Of a stretch of 64,000 nucleotides of DNA, positions 16,939 to 26,044 are shown piece after piece. Position 1 is the first letter of the stretch. Each line of letters begins with the position of its first letter. Below the pieces are notes generated by a model that did no database searches, had not been told where the DNA came from, and saw nothing but the letters and a program-made list of their open reading frames with translations. This stretch comes from Bacteroidetes bacterium 2013_40CM_41_45 (GTDB taxonomy: Bacteria > Bacteroidota > Bacteroidia > AKYH767-A > 2013-40CM-41-45), in contig NGFH01000009.1 in NCBI GenBank assembly GCA_002215675.1, positions 237,501-301,500 on the forward strand, read 5' to 3'. Position numbers and translations under genes: made by a program.

Positions 16939-17901
16939 ATGAATTTGTTTCAACGTTTCACAAGCCGTTTCAAAAGAAACCAAAGGGTATATGTTTTTTT
17001 TGTTTGCTTCGTCATTGCTGCGCTCTTTTGGTTTTTGCTGGTGCTTACAAAAGAATACACATCATCGCTTAGAGTGAATGTTGCTTATACTAATTTTCCT
17101 TCCGGCCTTATACAAGTGAGCCGCCTGCCGGAGAAATTTCTTCTTAGCATAAAAGCGAATGGGTACACTCTTATGTCTTTGAATACGTATGATGAAACTA
17201 ATAAGTTGAACATAGATGTCGGCGCATTGATTGGGCCCGATGAGGGAGTGAAAAAAATTTCTTCTCGAATGCTGGTGCATGATATAGTTCAGCAGCTTGG
17301 CAACGATATTTCAATAATCTCCATCGAACCGGATTCGGTAGTTTTTAATTTAAATTTTTCTACCTCGGTTAAACTGCCTGTGAAGGCGAACCTTGATGTT
17401 ACTTTCGACAAGCAATATGATTCGGTTTCTGCGGTACACCTTAGTCCGGATAGCATAACGGCTACCATGCCGGTTTCATATCTTGGCAGCATTTCGCACA
17501 TCGAAACAGAAAAAATAAAAGCGGAATCGCTGCGGACTTCCTTTAAAAAAAAGGTTAAGCTTATTATTCCCGAAGGCGTTTCGCTTAGTGCATCAGAGGC
17601 CGAAGTTTTTTTGCAGGTGGAAAAATTCACCGAAGGAACAGTGCAGGTTCCCGTCAACCTGGTTAATGTTCCTGCAGGGTTCACTATAAAAATTTATCCG
17701 GATATTGTTACAGTAAGGTACCTTGTTGCATTAAGCAATTATGCCCAGGTAAAACCCGAAATGTTCACCGCACGGGTTGATGCTTCTTCAGCTTCGACAG
17801 ACAGCGATGAAAAATTACCGGTTGAAATCGTGACTGCTCCCCCGGGTGTGCATTCTGTTTCGAGCCAACCGCAGCTGGTAGATTTTATTTTGAAAAAATA
17901 A
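16939..17901 (+). CDS. YbbR-like (CdaR) domain protein
   Basis: A 320-residue membrane-anchored protein. A positively charged start is followed by one helix (VYVFFVCFVIAALFWFLLVL) and then two to three YbbR beta domains, with PVKANLDVTFDKQYD and VPVNLVNVPAGF as typical repeat starts. The ATG at 16939 is preferred because GGAG lies about ten bases upstream; a TTG at 16921 is in frame. YbbR proteins regulate CdaA diadenylate cyclase in Firmicutes; no cdaA is in the window, so the role here is open. The stop abuts the coaE start directly. Confidence 0.85.
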   Translation: MNLFQRFTSRFKRNQRVYVFFVCFVIAALFWFLLVLTKEYTSSLRVNVAYTNFPSGLIQVSRLPEKFLLSIKANGYTLMSLNTYDETNKLNIDVGALIGPDEGVKKISSRMLVHDIVQQLGNDISIISIEPDSVVFNLNFSTSVKLPVKANLDVTFDKQYDSVSAVHLSPDSITATMPVSYLGSISHIETEKIKAESLRTSFKKKVKLIIPEGVSLSASEAEVFLQVEKFTEGTVQVPVNLVNVPAGFTIKIYPDIVTVRYLVALSNYAQVKPEMFTARVDASSASTDSDEKLPVEIVTAPPGVHSVSSQPQLVDFILKK

Positions 17902-18501
17902 ATGTTGAAAGTAGGGTTAACCGGAGGGATAGGAAGCGGAAAAACCGTAGTCGCAAATATTTTCAAGCAGCTGGGCGTGCCGGTATACGAAGCCGATGCT
18001 GAGGCCCGGATGCTTACCGGAAACAATGAGGAAATAAAAAACGAAATCAAAAAAAATTTTGGCAGTGAAGTTTTTTTTAAAGATGGTTCATTAGACAGGG
18101 GGAAGCTTGCATCCCAGGTGTTTTCAGACCAAAAAAAATTATCGCAACTTAATTCTATTATTCATCCGTTTGTAAAGCAATATTTCAGTGACTGGCTCCA
18201 GCAACACAACGGAAGCGAATATATTATCAAAGTAGCCGCAATACTTTTTGAAAGCGGAAGCGATAAGGGATTAGATAAAATTATTTCAGTAGTAGCCCCG
18301 GATGAAATCAGAATTCGCAGAGTAGTGGAGCGGGATAATACTGCCGAAGAGAAAGTGAAAAGCGTAATGAAAAATCAGTTGAATGACCAAGAGAGGGCAA
18401 AACGTTCTGATTATATTATTACCAATGATGAGCATACGTTGTTAATTCCCCAGGTGCTGCAACTGCATCAATTGTTTTTGAACGGCAATATGCACAAATG
18501 A
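17902..18501 (+). CDS. coaE: Dephospho-CoA kinase
   Basis: A 199-residue P-loop kinase that phosphorylates the 3'-hydroxyl of dephospho-CoA, the last step of coenzyme A synthesis. Walker A GGIGSGKT is at residues 8-15. It is followed by VPVYEADAEAR (substrate aspartate), LNSIIHPFV and VERDNTAEE, all in the family order. The length matches CoaE. Its ATG directly follows the TAA of the ybbR gene, indicating coupled translation. Confidence 0.94.
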   Translation: MLKVGLTGGIGSGKTVVANIFKQLGVPVYEADAEARMLTGNNEEIKNEIKKNFGSEVFFKDGSLDRGKLASQVFSDQKKLSQLNSIIHPFVKQYFSDWLQQHNGSEYIIKVAAILFESGSDKGLDKIISVVAPDEIRIRRVVERDNTAEEKVKSVMKNQLNDQERAKRSDYIITNDEHTLLIPQVLQLHQLFLNGNMHK

Positions 18502-18623
18502 ATTTCAACCCTTTGCAGAGGGAAAATACCTACACGCATGTGTTGATAAACGGCAACGCATTCATTAGTACAAAATAAATTCTTGCTTAGGTTTACATCC
18601 GGCTGTATTTTAAAACCTGATGT

Positions 18624-20864
18624 ATGAAAAAAATTATACTTCTCCTTGCTGCCATAAGTTTCGGCGCTAATCTTTTTGCACAGGAAATGCTTGGTATCGC
18701 CAACAGTAACTATGCGGGCGTAAGCGGCATGCACCTGAATCCCTCGACCATTGTTGATTCGCGCCTCAAGTTCGACTTCAATCTCATCACCTATGGTATT
18801 TCGTTCGATAACGATTACCTGTATATTCCAAAAGCAGATTTAAAGTTTTTTGGTTTCCGCAACATAGGCGACCAGATAGATGCAAAACATTATCAGGAGT
18901 ACGATACTACCAGTAATAAGAATATAACCTTTGCTACAATGGTCAAGGGGCCGTCGATTGCCTTTGCGGTAAAGGACAATTATTTTGCTCTTCACACTGC
19001 AGTGCGTGGGTATGTATCTATAAAAGATTTGCATTATGCTATTGCCAAGTTCGGGTACGAGGATGACGGGCTGCATTACAAGCCGCAGCAAAGTAAATGG
19101 TATGAAAGTGGCCCGCTCAATATTGGTGCAATGGCTTGGGGAGAACTTGGCGTTACGTATGGAAGAGAAATTTTAAATAAGACCAGCAATTATCTTAAAG
19201 GGGCAGTAACTATTAAGCGCCTCTGGGGATACGGCTCTGTGTATTGCAAAGGCAAAAATGTAACATTCAGAGTTGATGAAGATACCACCAATAACTCCCC
19301 AAATGTTTTCTACCAATTATCGGCCGATGTGCAGTACGGCCATTCATTTAACGAATATGTGGACGGAACACCTTACCGCCAATTAATTAACGGTGACGGG
19401 TGGGGATTTGATTTTGGTTTAACTTACGAGTACCGCCCTGATTATGCAAACAGCACATATAATATGGATGGCAAAACGCTCAACAATTCGCAAATCAATA
19501 AATACAAATTGCGCCTTGGGGCAAGCTTACTTGATATTGGAAAAATCCACTTCGGCGGTACTAATTCAAAAGCTTTTGACTTACGCGGCCAAAGTTCTGC
19601 ATGGGTGGGATGGGATACAATTCATACCATCAACACCATTGACTTTGATACAACTATTTCAAATTATTTTTTCGGAAGTCCGTATGCAAGCCAGGTAGCT
19701 GCATCCTATGATATGGCATTGCCAACTGCAGTAAGCTTGCAGGCAGATTATAAAGCATGGGAAAATGTTTACATCAATTCAACGTGGATACAGTCTGTAA
19801 AACGTAACATACAGGGTGTGGAGCGCGCAAGCATTATTTCACTGACACCGCGATATGAGCGCAACTGGTTCGAGGTTTCAACACCATTATCAATGTATCA
19901 ATACAATGTATTCCGGGTGGGATTATCATTTCGGCTGGCAAGTTTAATTATTGGTTCTGATAAGTTAGGTTCTGTGCTCGGTCTTAGCGATATGGGCGGA
20001 ATGGATTTTTACATGGCGCTCAAGTTCAGCATTGCCGGTTCCAAAATTTCTGACAAAGATAAAGACGGAGTTTCCGACAAACGCGATGCTTGTCCCGATA
20101 CGTGGGGACTTCTTGCCTTTGACGGATGCCCCGACCGCGACGGCGATGGCATACAGGATTCGAAAGATGAATGTCCTGACATTCCGGGCCTGGCAAAATT
20201 CAAAGGATGTCCTGACCGAGACGGTGATGGAGTGGAAGATCGCGTTGACCAATGTCCTGATGTTGCGGGCTTAGTGGAATTTAACGGCTGCCCCGATACT
20301 GACCATGACGGCATCATTGATTCTCTGGATGCTTGCCCAAGAGATTCCGGTCTTGCGATATTTCATGGATGTCCTGACACAGATGGTGATTCTATTCCTG
20401 ATAAAGATGATGATTGTCCTCTGATTGCCGGACCGGTTTCAAATAAGGGATGTCCCATTATAGAAAAAGCTCCCGAGCCAAAAGTTCCCGTTGTTGTTGC
20501 ATTAACACAAGAAGAAAAAGAAATCATTAACAAAGTATTTAAGAACCTGGAGTTTGAAACGGGGAAAGCTGTTATACGCACTTCATCGTTTGCTTCGCTC
20601 AATGAGCTTGCGGATTTGCTCAAGCGCAAAACCATGTACAAGCTGAACATTGACGGGCACACCGATAATGTTGGAGGCAAAACTTATAACCAGAAACTTT
20701 CTGACAGCCGCGCCAATGCTGTAAAGAAATACCTGACCGATAAAGGTATTGACTCTGCACGCATCACCGCCAAAGGCTATGGGTTGACAAAACCTATTGC
20801 AAGCAACAATACACCCGAAGGCAGGCAGCGTAACCGCAGGGTTGAATTTACAATACTGGAATAG
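18624..20864 (+). CDS. DUF5723 / thrombospondin type 3 repeat / OmpA family protein
   Basis: A 746-residue exported protein. A signal peptide (residues 1-20) is followed by a beta-rich region to about 465 starting NSNYAGVSGMHLNPSTIVD, which matches DUF5723, probably an outer-membrane barrel. Five thrombospondin type 3 calcium-binding repeats (DxDxDGxxDxxDxCP) span about 473-610. An OmpA domain (DGHTDNVGG, then NRRVEF) forms the C-terminus and should bind peptidoglycan. It is probably a structural envelope protein. It stands alone, 122 bases after coaE. Confidence 0.88.
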   Translation: MKKIILLLAAISFGANLFAQEMLGIANSNYAGVSGMHLNPSTIVDSRLKFDFNLITYGISFDNDYLYIPKADLKFFGFRNIGDQIDAKHYQEYDTTSNKNITFATMVKGPSIAFAVKDNYFALHTAVRGYVSIKDLHYAIAKFGYEDDGLHYKPQQSKWYESGPLNIGAMAWGELGVTYGREILNKTSNYLKGAVTIKRLWGYGSVYCKGKNVTFRVDEDTTNNSPNVFYQLSADVQYGHSFNEYVDGTPYRQLINGDGWGFDFGLTYEYRPDYANSTYNMDGKTLNNSQINKYKLRLGASLLDIGKIHFGGTNSKAFDLRGQSSAWVGWDTIHTINTIDFDTTISNYFFGSPYASQVAASYDMALPTAVSLQADYKAWENVYINSTWIQSVKRNIQGVERASIISLTPRYERNWFEVSTPLSMYQYNVFRVGLSFRLASLIIGSDKLGSVLGLSDMGGMDFYMALKFSIAGSKISDKDKDGVSDKRDACPDTWGLLAFDGCPDRDGDGIQDSKDECPDIPGLAKFKGCPDRDGDGVEDRVDQCPDVAGLVEFNGCPDTDHDGIIDSLDACPRDSGLAIFHGCPDTDGDSIPDKDDDCPLIAGPVSNKGCPIIEKAPEPKVPVVVALTQEEKEIINKVFKNLEFETGKAVIRTSSFASLNELADLLKRKTMYKLNIDGHTDNVGGKTYNQKLSDSRANAVKKYLTDKGIDSARITAKGYGLTKPIASNNTPEGRQRNRRVEFTILE

Positions 20865-20878
20865 GAGGGAAGGCGGCT

Positions 20879-21739
20879 CTAATATTCACTGCGAATAAAC
20901 TTCCGCTTGATTTTTTCTTTTCCTGTATCAATTACAGCAAAATAAATTCCGGGAGAGAGAGAAGAAATGTCGATTTGTTGTTTGTTGTTCGTTGTTTGTT
21001 GTTGGCTAAGAATCTTTTCTCCTGTCAAAGAATAAATTTCAACGCCAACAATCGTAAATCGTAAATCTGAAATCGTAAATTGATTTGAGGCTGGGTTGGG
21101 ATAAAGCATAAAATCATTTACCATTCTGGTTTGAGAAAATGTTCCCGTCGGCAGCGTATAATAAACGGTCATTTGAATATGGTCGACCGATGACGGAGTG
21201 AATGCTATAGTGGGGCTGCCGTTTCTTATCATGATGCGAAACCCGAAACTGATTTGATTCACAGAATCGGGAGTCAACACAAGTCCCCATACATCCATGC
21301 TGTCGCCATAAGTAATGACTGTTGTTGAAGGCGTCCATAGAAGAGGAGAGGCGTGATTAGTACCGAAATTGCCGGGCGTAAATATTTCAACAATACTATC
21401 TTTTACATCAGGTGACGTAGAACTCAAACGGATTATTTCTGCCAGTACACCCGTTATAGTTGCTGTAGAAGGAATAGTAAATCCGAAATTGCTTGCCATA
21501 AGATAACGCGAATAATAACACGATGTCTGGAAACAATTAGGAAAAGAATTGAGACTGGCATCAGTATACATTCCGTCTGCTGCCATAATGTTATTCCAGT
21601 TACTCCATTCCGCGCCCGGGCAAGAGAGGCAGCCGATTGCAGAATAACTTGCCGTTGCAGGACTGTTTGGCCCCTGTGATTGTCCAAAAAGATAATTTGA
21701 TATCAATGCAGTGAACAGAAGAAGTAATTTGCTTTTCAT
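20879..21739 (-). CDS. T9SS type A sorting-domain protein, unknown N-terminal domain
   Basis: A 286-residue secreted protein. Signal peptide 1-19 precedes a roughly 185-residue beta-rich domain I do not recognise. The T9SS type A CTD follows, starting at MLYPNPASNQF and ending with a basic tail (KIKRKFIRSEY). The CTD contains two low-complexity DNA tracts, 21051-21081 and 20976-21005, encoding TISDLRFTI and QQTTNNKQQ. The protein should be exported across the outer membrane and anchored or released after CTD cleavage. It is convergent with the OmpA gene. Confidence 0.8.
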   Translation of the reverse strand: MKSKLLLLFTALISNYLFGQSQGPNSPATASYSAIGCLSCPGAEWSNWNNIMAADGMYTDASLNSFPNCFQTSCYYSRYLMASNFGFTIPSTATITGVLAEIIRLSSTSPDVKDSIVEIFTPGNFGTNHASPLLWTPSTTVITYGDSMDVWGLVLTPDSVNQISFGFRIMIRNGSPTIAFTPSSVDHIQMTVYYTLPTGTFSQTRMVNDFMLYPNPASNQFTISDLRFTIVGVEIYSLTGEKILSQQQTTNNKQQIDISSLSPGIYFAVIDTGKEKIKRKFIRSEY

Positions 21740-21792
21740 GGTTAAGTTTGATTTGAAGAACGGGCTCGTAGCACAAACTTAAATAAAAAAAA

Positions 21793-22281
21793 TTATTTTT
21801 TTAGCAAGCTGTCAGCCGGATACGCGGCTTTCATCTCATCCATGCAGCCATTGCTCCAAAAAATAATTTTATCTTTTTGTTCAATGGATAGAGCAGCGCC
21901 CGGGTGACCAACCAGGTAAGGCGAAAGCGGCATTTCATCTTCCTTAATCATTTCTATTATCTGCTCGAACTTATGATACTGCCTTCGAAGGTTATAAGAT
22001 GAATACTCATCGAAGTTGAGATGTTTCTTACCCTCACTGATATGGTCAGCAAGCCACCATGCAACGGGCTGAACGGAAAAATACCATGGATAGCGAGTGT
22101 TATTACTGTGGCAATCATAGCATGAAGCAGAAAGAATCTGCTTCACATCATCGGGCACAGAAAACTTCACGGAGATATGGTTTACAGGCGGGGCAGCAGA
22201 AATATTTTTTTCAGGACGGAAAAACTGGATAATGATAAAAGCTATGATCAACAGCCACATGGTTCTTTTGAAGAATTTCAT
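21793..22281 (-). CDS. Haem-binding domain protein (haem_bd, single CxxCH)
   Basis: A 162-residue protein with an N-terminal membrane helix or uncleaved signal (residues 7-21). A single c-type haem site CYDCH (C54, C57, H58) is followed by NNTRYPWYFSVQPVAWWLADHI, the hallmark of the haem_bd family. Methionine or histidine further on (KEDEMPLSPY) may be the second haem ligand. It is probably a periplasmic monohaem protein on the inner membrane. The redox partner is unknown and no cytochrome c biogenesis genes are nearby. Confidence 0.85.
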   Translation of the reverse strand: MKFFKRTMWLLIIAFIIIQFFRPEKNISAAPPVNHISVKFSVPDDVKQILSASCYDCHSNNTRYPWYFSVQPVAWWLADHISEGKKHLNFDEYSSYNLRRQYHKFEQIIEMIKEDEMPLSPYLVGHPGAALSIEQKDKIIFWSNGCMDEMKAAYPADSLLKK

Positions 22282-22392
22282 AAAAAAAGTTTTCCGAAAG
22301 TAAATAAAAAAGCCGCGCAGTTTTTTTATGAAGTAAGATGAAAATGGAAAAATTACAGGCGAAAAGAAAAATAAAATGCAGAACCGAGTTTT

Positions 22393-23580
22393 TTAGTTCT
22401 TTACCAATTTCTGAATCTGAAGATGATTGTTCATTGTCAGTTCAGCGAAATAAATGCCGGTCGGCAAATTAAGTGCGTCTTTAAAATCAAACCTGTTAAT
22501 CCCTTTCACAGCATTTTGCTTTTGATTAAATACTTTCTTTCCAAGAGTGTTTATTATTGAAACACCTACTTCGGCATTGTCCTGAACAGAGTACGTGATA
22601 GAGAAATTATCTTCAAAAGGATTCGGGCTGACAGAATTTATTGAAATTACTTCCACAGTATTTTCAGCTTTGAATAAAACAGATTTTACTTGTGAGTATG
22701 AAAACGTACCGTCATAGTCGGTTTGTTTCAGCCGGTAATAGTTTATTCCTTTCATAGGTGCCTCATCAATAATCGAGTATTCCCGTTGTGTAACACTATT
22801 ACCTGCACCGGGCTTTCTTAAAATCTCCTCAAAGGTTTTTCCGTCTTGTGAACGCTCAATAGTGAAATAGTCATTATTTGTTTCTGTTGCCGTAGCCCAG
22901 CTACAGTTAACGTAGCCTGTGTTGGATTTGACATTTAAATAGAGAAGCTCAATGGGTAAAACTCCGCTGCACCAGGTGGTTCCTGTAAGAGTTCCGGAAT
23001 AGTTTGCAAAACCAGAGCCACAGACATTTGAGCCACCCGACATCGTTACATTTCCATTGACATAGAAATATCCACTGGAATTAACCTGGGAGCCACCGCT
23101 GATTGTTAAATTTCCATATACAACAACTGTATCGCCATTAGCAATATTCAATGTGCTTCCTCCGTTAATTTCAAAATCTGTGTAGATTAAAAGACGCCCG
23201 CTTCCTGAGACATTTATTACTCCACCGCCTGAATACTTTAAAGGAGAGCACACAGTATTGGTTACTTTATTAGTAATATAAATGCCCGGTCCGTTATAAT
23301 TGCAACCCGGATTGCAACTGCAACTTGTTCCCGCATTTGAACTTGTCGACCATATCAAACTGCTCCATTCTCCGTCAGAAATTGTATAGTAGGATGCGGC
23401 GGCCTGAACGTTCTGAACATGTCCGAATTGAAAATAAATAATTGTGCTTATAGTAGTTACTAAAATAAATGCGCCGGAAAGAAAAAGCCTGCTGCGCATA
23501 GCTGAGCGCTGCCGGGGCCTAAGAACCATTCGTGGTCTCATGCTGACGCTTTTTCTTCCTGGAGATAATGGTCTTTGCAT
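22393..23580 (-). CDS. T9SS type A sorting-domain protein, paralogue A of a tandem pair
   Basis: A 395-residue secreted protein with an unusually long arginine-rich N-terminus (27 residues) before the hydrophobic helix RLFLSGAFILVTTISTIIYF. The mature part starts with a G8-like segment (ISDGEWSSLIWS), repeated NxSGGS beta turns suggesting a short beta-helix, an FN3-like segment (NNDYFTIERSQDGKTFEEI) and a T9SS CTD (SPNPFEDNFSITY). It is a tandem paralogue of the gene at 23646-24719. An internal ATG just before the helix could be the true start. Confidence 0.78.
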   Translation of the reverse strand: MQRPLSPGRKSVSMRPRMVLRPRQRSAMRSRLFLSGAFILVTTISTIIYFQFGHVQNVQAAASYYTISDGEWSSLIWSTSSNAGTSCSCNPGCNYNGPGIYITNKVTNTVCSPLKYSGGGVINVSGSGRLLIYTDFEINGGSTLNIANGDTVVVYGNLTISGGSQVNSSGYFYVNGNVTMSGGSNVCGSGFANYSGTLTGTTWCSGVLPIELLYLNVKSNTGYVNCSWATATETNNDYFTIERSQDGKTFEEILRKPGAGNSVTQREYSIIDEAPMKGINYYRLKQTDYDGTFSYSQVKSVLFKAENTVEVISINSVSPNPFEDNFSITYSVQDNAEVGVSIINTLGKKVFNQKQNAVKGINRFDFKDALNLPTGIYFAELTMNNHLQIQKLVKN

Positions 23581-23645
23581 TATCTGTTTTATAATTTATG
23601 TATCTGATTCGGGAGAAATATGTTGTCCTAAAAACGCTGAATATT

Positions 23646-24719
23646 TTACTGAACAAGAATTTTCTTTATCGTCCTGCTGTCGTTTCTTGCAACCAAGAGA
23701 AGAAAAGTTCCTTTAGCCGGGAATGCTTCGGTTTGAAATGAAATTGTGCTGCTATTGCCGGTATTTTTCCCGAATGTTTTGGAAAATATTTTTTTACCTT
23801 CAATATTCATCATGCTCACTTCTACCTGGCTGTCGATGTTTGTGAAAGGAATTTCAACAGTTGCTGTACTCCCGGCGGCAACAGGGTTAGGATAAACGGT
23901 TATTTCCGGTGTTGGTTTATAAGTGACAGAAACGGTATTGAATGTTTGAGATTTTCCGTCAAAGTCAACTTCTATGAGGCGGTAGTATGATGTTCCTTCC
24001 AGAGCGTCCGCATCAATATAGTCATATACATCGTTCCGGTTGCTGTTTCCTTTTCCTTTCATGTTTACTATAGAGGAAAAATTGACGCCATCCTCTGAAC
24101 GTTCGACAGAAAAATAATCGCAGTTAACCTGGCTTGCCGTTTCCCATTGAACATTGACTTTATTATTTTCCGGTAGAGCTTTGAAATAAACCAGGTTAAC
24201 CGGGAGAGTCGCCCCTGTAAATCCGCCAAAACTCAGAGGGCCGTCCCCGGGGGAAGCCCCATCCCAGAGGAAGGAACCGCATATTTCAAATTTGCTTCCT
24301 GCGTTGACTGAGCTGAGCAGTCCGCCCAGACTAACCACCACCATTCCCTCGCACATTATTATTTTTTTTCCGCCCATGAAAAAAAGAGTACCGTTAACAG
24401 TAATCAGCAGGTGATTATATGAGGGAGTAACGATGTCCACCGAAACGGTTTTTCCGAAAGGAATGGTAAGGGAATCATTATCCTGCGGAACTCTTCCCGC
24501 CGACCATGTTGAAGGTGAAGTCCAGTTGCCGCTTGCCACTGCCGTCATTGTTCCGGCATATGCCTTTTGCGATGTGCCAAGATTGAAATAAATATATGTG
24601 ATAACAAAAAGGTTAAGCGTTAGTGCGCCAATAATGAAGGTTGCAGTACGCATTTCTGTCAACTGGCGCAGCCGGCTAACCGGTTTTGTTCTGTAAATTA
24701 AACGCAGCCTGGTTCCCAT
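23646..24719 (-). CDS. T9SS type A sorting-domain protein, paralogue B of a tandem pair
   Basis: A 357-residue secreted protein built like its neighbour: a basic N-terminal extension of 22 residues, the helix TFIIGALTLNLFVITYIYF, a G8-like segment (ASGNWTSPSTWSAGRVPQ), an FN3-like segment (NCDYFSVERSEDGVNFSSI) and a T9SS CTD beginning VYPNPVAAGST. It lies 65 bases upstream of its paralogue on the same strand, so the pair is probably co-transcribed. The ligand or activity is unknown. Confidence 0.78.
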   Translation of the reverse strand: MGTRLRLIYRTKPVSRLRQLTEMRTATFIIGALTLNLFVITYIYFNLGTSQKAYAGTMTAVASGNWTSPSTWSAGRVPQDNDSLTIPFGKTVSVDIVTPSYNHLLITVNGTLFFMGGKKIIMCEGMVVVSLGGLLSSVNAGSKFEICGSFLWDGASPGDGPLSFGGFTGATLPVNLVYFKALPENNKVNVQWETASQVNCDYFSVERSEDGVNFSSIVNMKGKGNSNRNDVYDYIDADALEGTSYYRLIEVDFDGKSQTFNTVSVTYKPTPEITVYPNPVAAGSTATVEIPFTNIDSQVEVSMMNIEGKKIFSKTFGKNTGNSSTISFQTEAFPAKGTFLLLVARNDSRTIKKILVQ

Positions 24720-24960
24720 ATATCTTAGGTTTTATTTGCCCTAATAATACAAACGTCAGCTCTTGTTGTTCAAACATTTTTACCTGATTTATTACATGCC
24801 GATTACAGGCAAGCCTCTAATTGTCAAAATTTTCCAGCATTTTACTTTTACCTTTTCTTGCCTGCCTTTTTGTATTAACTGTTGGAAAGAAATTATTTTA
24901 GGAAATAGAATTAGAACATTGATTGTTATTTTCGTTGCTGCGAACCAAAAACATTTTCCA

Positions 24961-25350
24961 ATGAAAAGAAAAACATTCATGCTTATAGCTGCAATACTTG
25001 CATGCTTTTTCGGGCTCTCCATGCTGTTTGCTCCCGAGCAGATGATGCAGAACATGGCAACCGCATCAGATACTTCGTCTTTTAATGTGCTACAGTGGGC
25101 AGGAAATATGCTTGTGGCTATAGGGCTGATTAATTTCCTGGCACGAAACGATGCCGGCTCTGTTGCGCTGCGTGCTGTGATGATTGGAAACATATTTCTG
25201 CATGCAGGAGGTTTAATCGTTGACTTGCGTCAACACATGACCGGTTTTGTGAATGCTTCGGGTCTTGCAACGGGCGCAGTGGTGCATGTCCTGCTCATTA
25301 TCGGATTTGTTTATTACCTGCGGAAAATGGGAGCGCAGCAAGCAAGCTAA
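24961..25350 (+). CDS. Small four-helix membrane protein, unknown function
   Basis: A 129-residue protein with four hydrophobic segments (about 7-24, 44-60, 72-88 and 101-120). It resembles small DoxX/DUF4345-type integral membrane proteins in layout, but no diagnostic motif is clear. The ATG at 24961 is preferred over an upstream in-frame start at 24763, because the extension would add an unrelated hydrophobic stretch. It is followed by a shared terminator and a convergent gene. Confidence 0.65.
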   Translation: MKRKTFMLIAAILACFFGLSMLFAPEQMMQNMATASDTSSFNVLQWAGNMLVAIGLINFLARNDAGSVALRAVMIGNIFLHAGGLIVDLRQHMTGFVNASGLATGAVVHVLLIIGFVYYLRKMGAQQAS

Positions 25351-25375
25351 AGGAAAAATTAGAGAAATAATCATA

Positions 25376-25408
25376 AAAAACTGCCAGGTTTTTGACCTGA
25401 CAGTTTAA
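25376..25408. terminator. Bidirectional terminator between convergent genes
   Basis: AAACTGCCAGGT and ACCTGACAGTTT form a 12-bp stem with one mismatch and a 5-base loop. A runs flank it on the left and a T/A-rich stretch on the right, so it can act on both strands. It separates the genes ending at 25350 and 25428. Confidence 0.7.
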
Positions 25409-25427
25409 GAAAGTAAAATAAAAAAAA

Positions 25428-25826
25428 TTATTTCTTTTCTTCCGGCTTTGCGGCATCCTTTTTGGGAGCAGATTTCATTTTGTCACCTTCGGTTTTAGTG
25501 GCAGCCATTTTCAGCTTTTTCTGATAGCCCTGATCCATTCTTGCCATCATTGAACCGTCTTTGCATTTACCTTGCTTTTCCATGGCGCTCGCTTCATCGC
25601 CTTTACAGAAGAACATTCCTTCTTTAACTAATGCAACGTGGTGAATGGGACACATTCCGGCTTTGTCAGAATTGTAGTCGCACTGGCTGCACCAGTATTT
25701 TGGCGCTGCAGCCATTTTTTTCTCCGTTGGAGCTTTGGTGTCTTTGGTTGTGCTCATTTTGTTATCCTGAGCGTTGACAGCAAAAGCAATTAACCCTGCT
25801 GCCAGTAATGTAAAAAGTTTTTTCAT
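25428..25826 (-). CDS. Secreted cysteine-rich protein, heavy-metal-binding-domain-like
   Basis: A 132-residue exported protein with signal peptide 1-19. The centre (YWCSQCDYNSDKAGMCPIHH, then VALVKEGMFFC) resembles the small heavy-metal-binding domain found in copper exporters and CusB-like adaptors (Cys pairs, then GxCP and LVxxG), with histidines replacing the usual second cysteine pair. The C-terminus is lysine-rich and low in complexity. It may bind metal in the periplasm; this is inferred from the cysteine spacing. Confidence 0.65.
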   Translation of the reverse strand: MKKLFTLLAAGLIAFAVNAQDNKMSTTKDTKAPTEKKMAAAPKYWCSQCDYNSDKAGMCPIHHVALVKEGMFFCKGDEASAMEKQGKCKDGSMMARMDQGYQKKLKMAATKTEGDKMKSAPKKDAAKPEEKK

Positions 25827-25944
25827 GACGTGTTTTTTTTAAAGGTTAAATAATATGTAAATGTAAAGAAAAAATTATGAAATTAAATTTCGTTATGAAG
25901 AGTTAAGGAGCATTGTTACCTCAGCACTCCCTGTAATGGTCAGC

Positions 25945-25961
25945 GGAAAGAAATTACTTTT
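25945..25961 (+). repeat. Promoter-bearing intergenic repeat, copy 1
   Basis: GGAAAGAAATTACTTTT, preceded by CAGC, is one of four related intergenic copies (others at 31511-31546, 32538-32598 and 33101-33124). It holds a weakened -7 box (TACTTTTC) and lies 83 bases before the Rieske lipoprotein gene. Confidence 0.5.
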
Positions 25962-26044
25962 CGAAAGTTTGAAGAGACAGTCATTTAATGTTCATTTAAG
26001 ACAGTCACTTTTAAATTTTTATTTTCTAATCCGACAACAAGACC

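Noticed and set aside
18502-18623. A riboswitch or leader RNA before the DUF5723-OmpA gene
   Set aside because: No conserved stem or known consensus was visible in the 122 bases.
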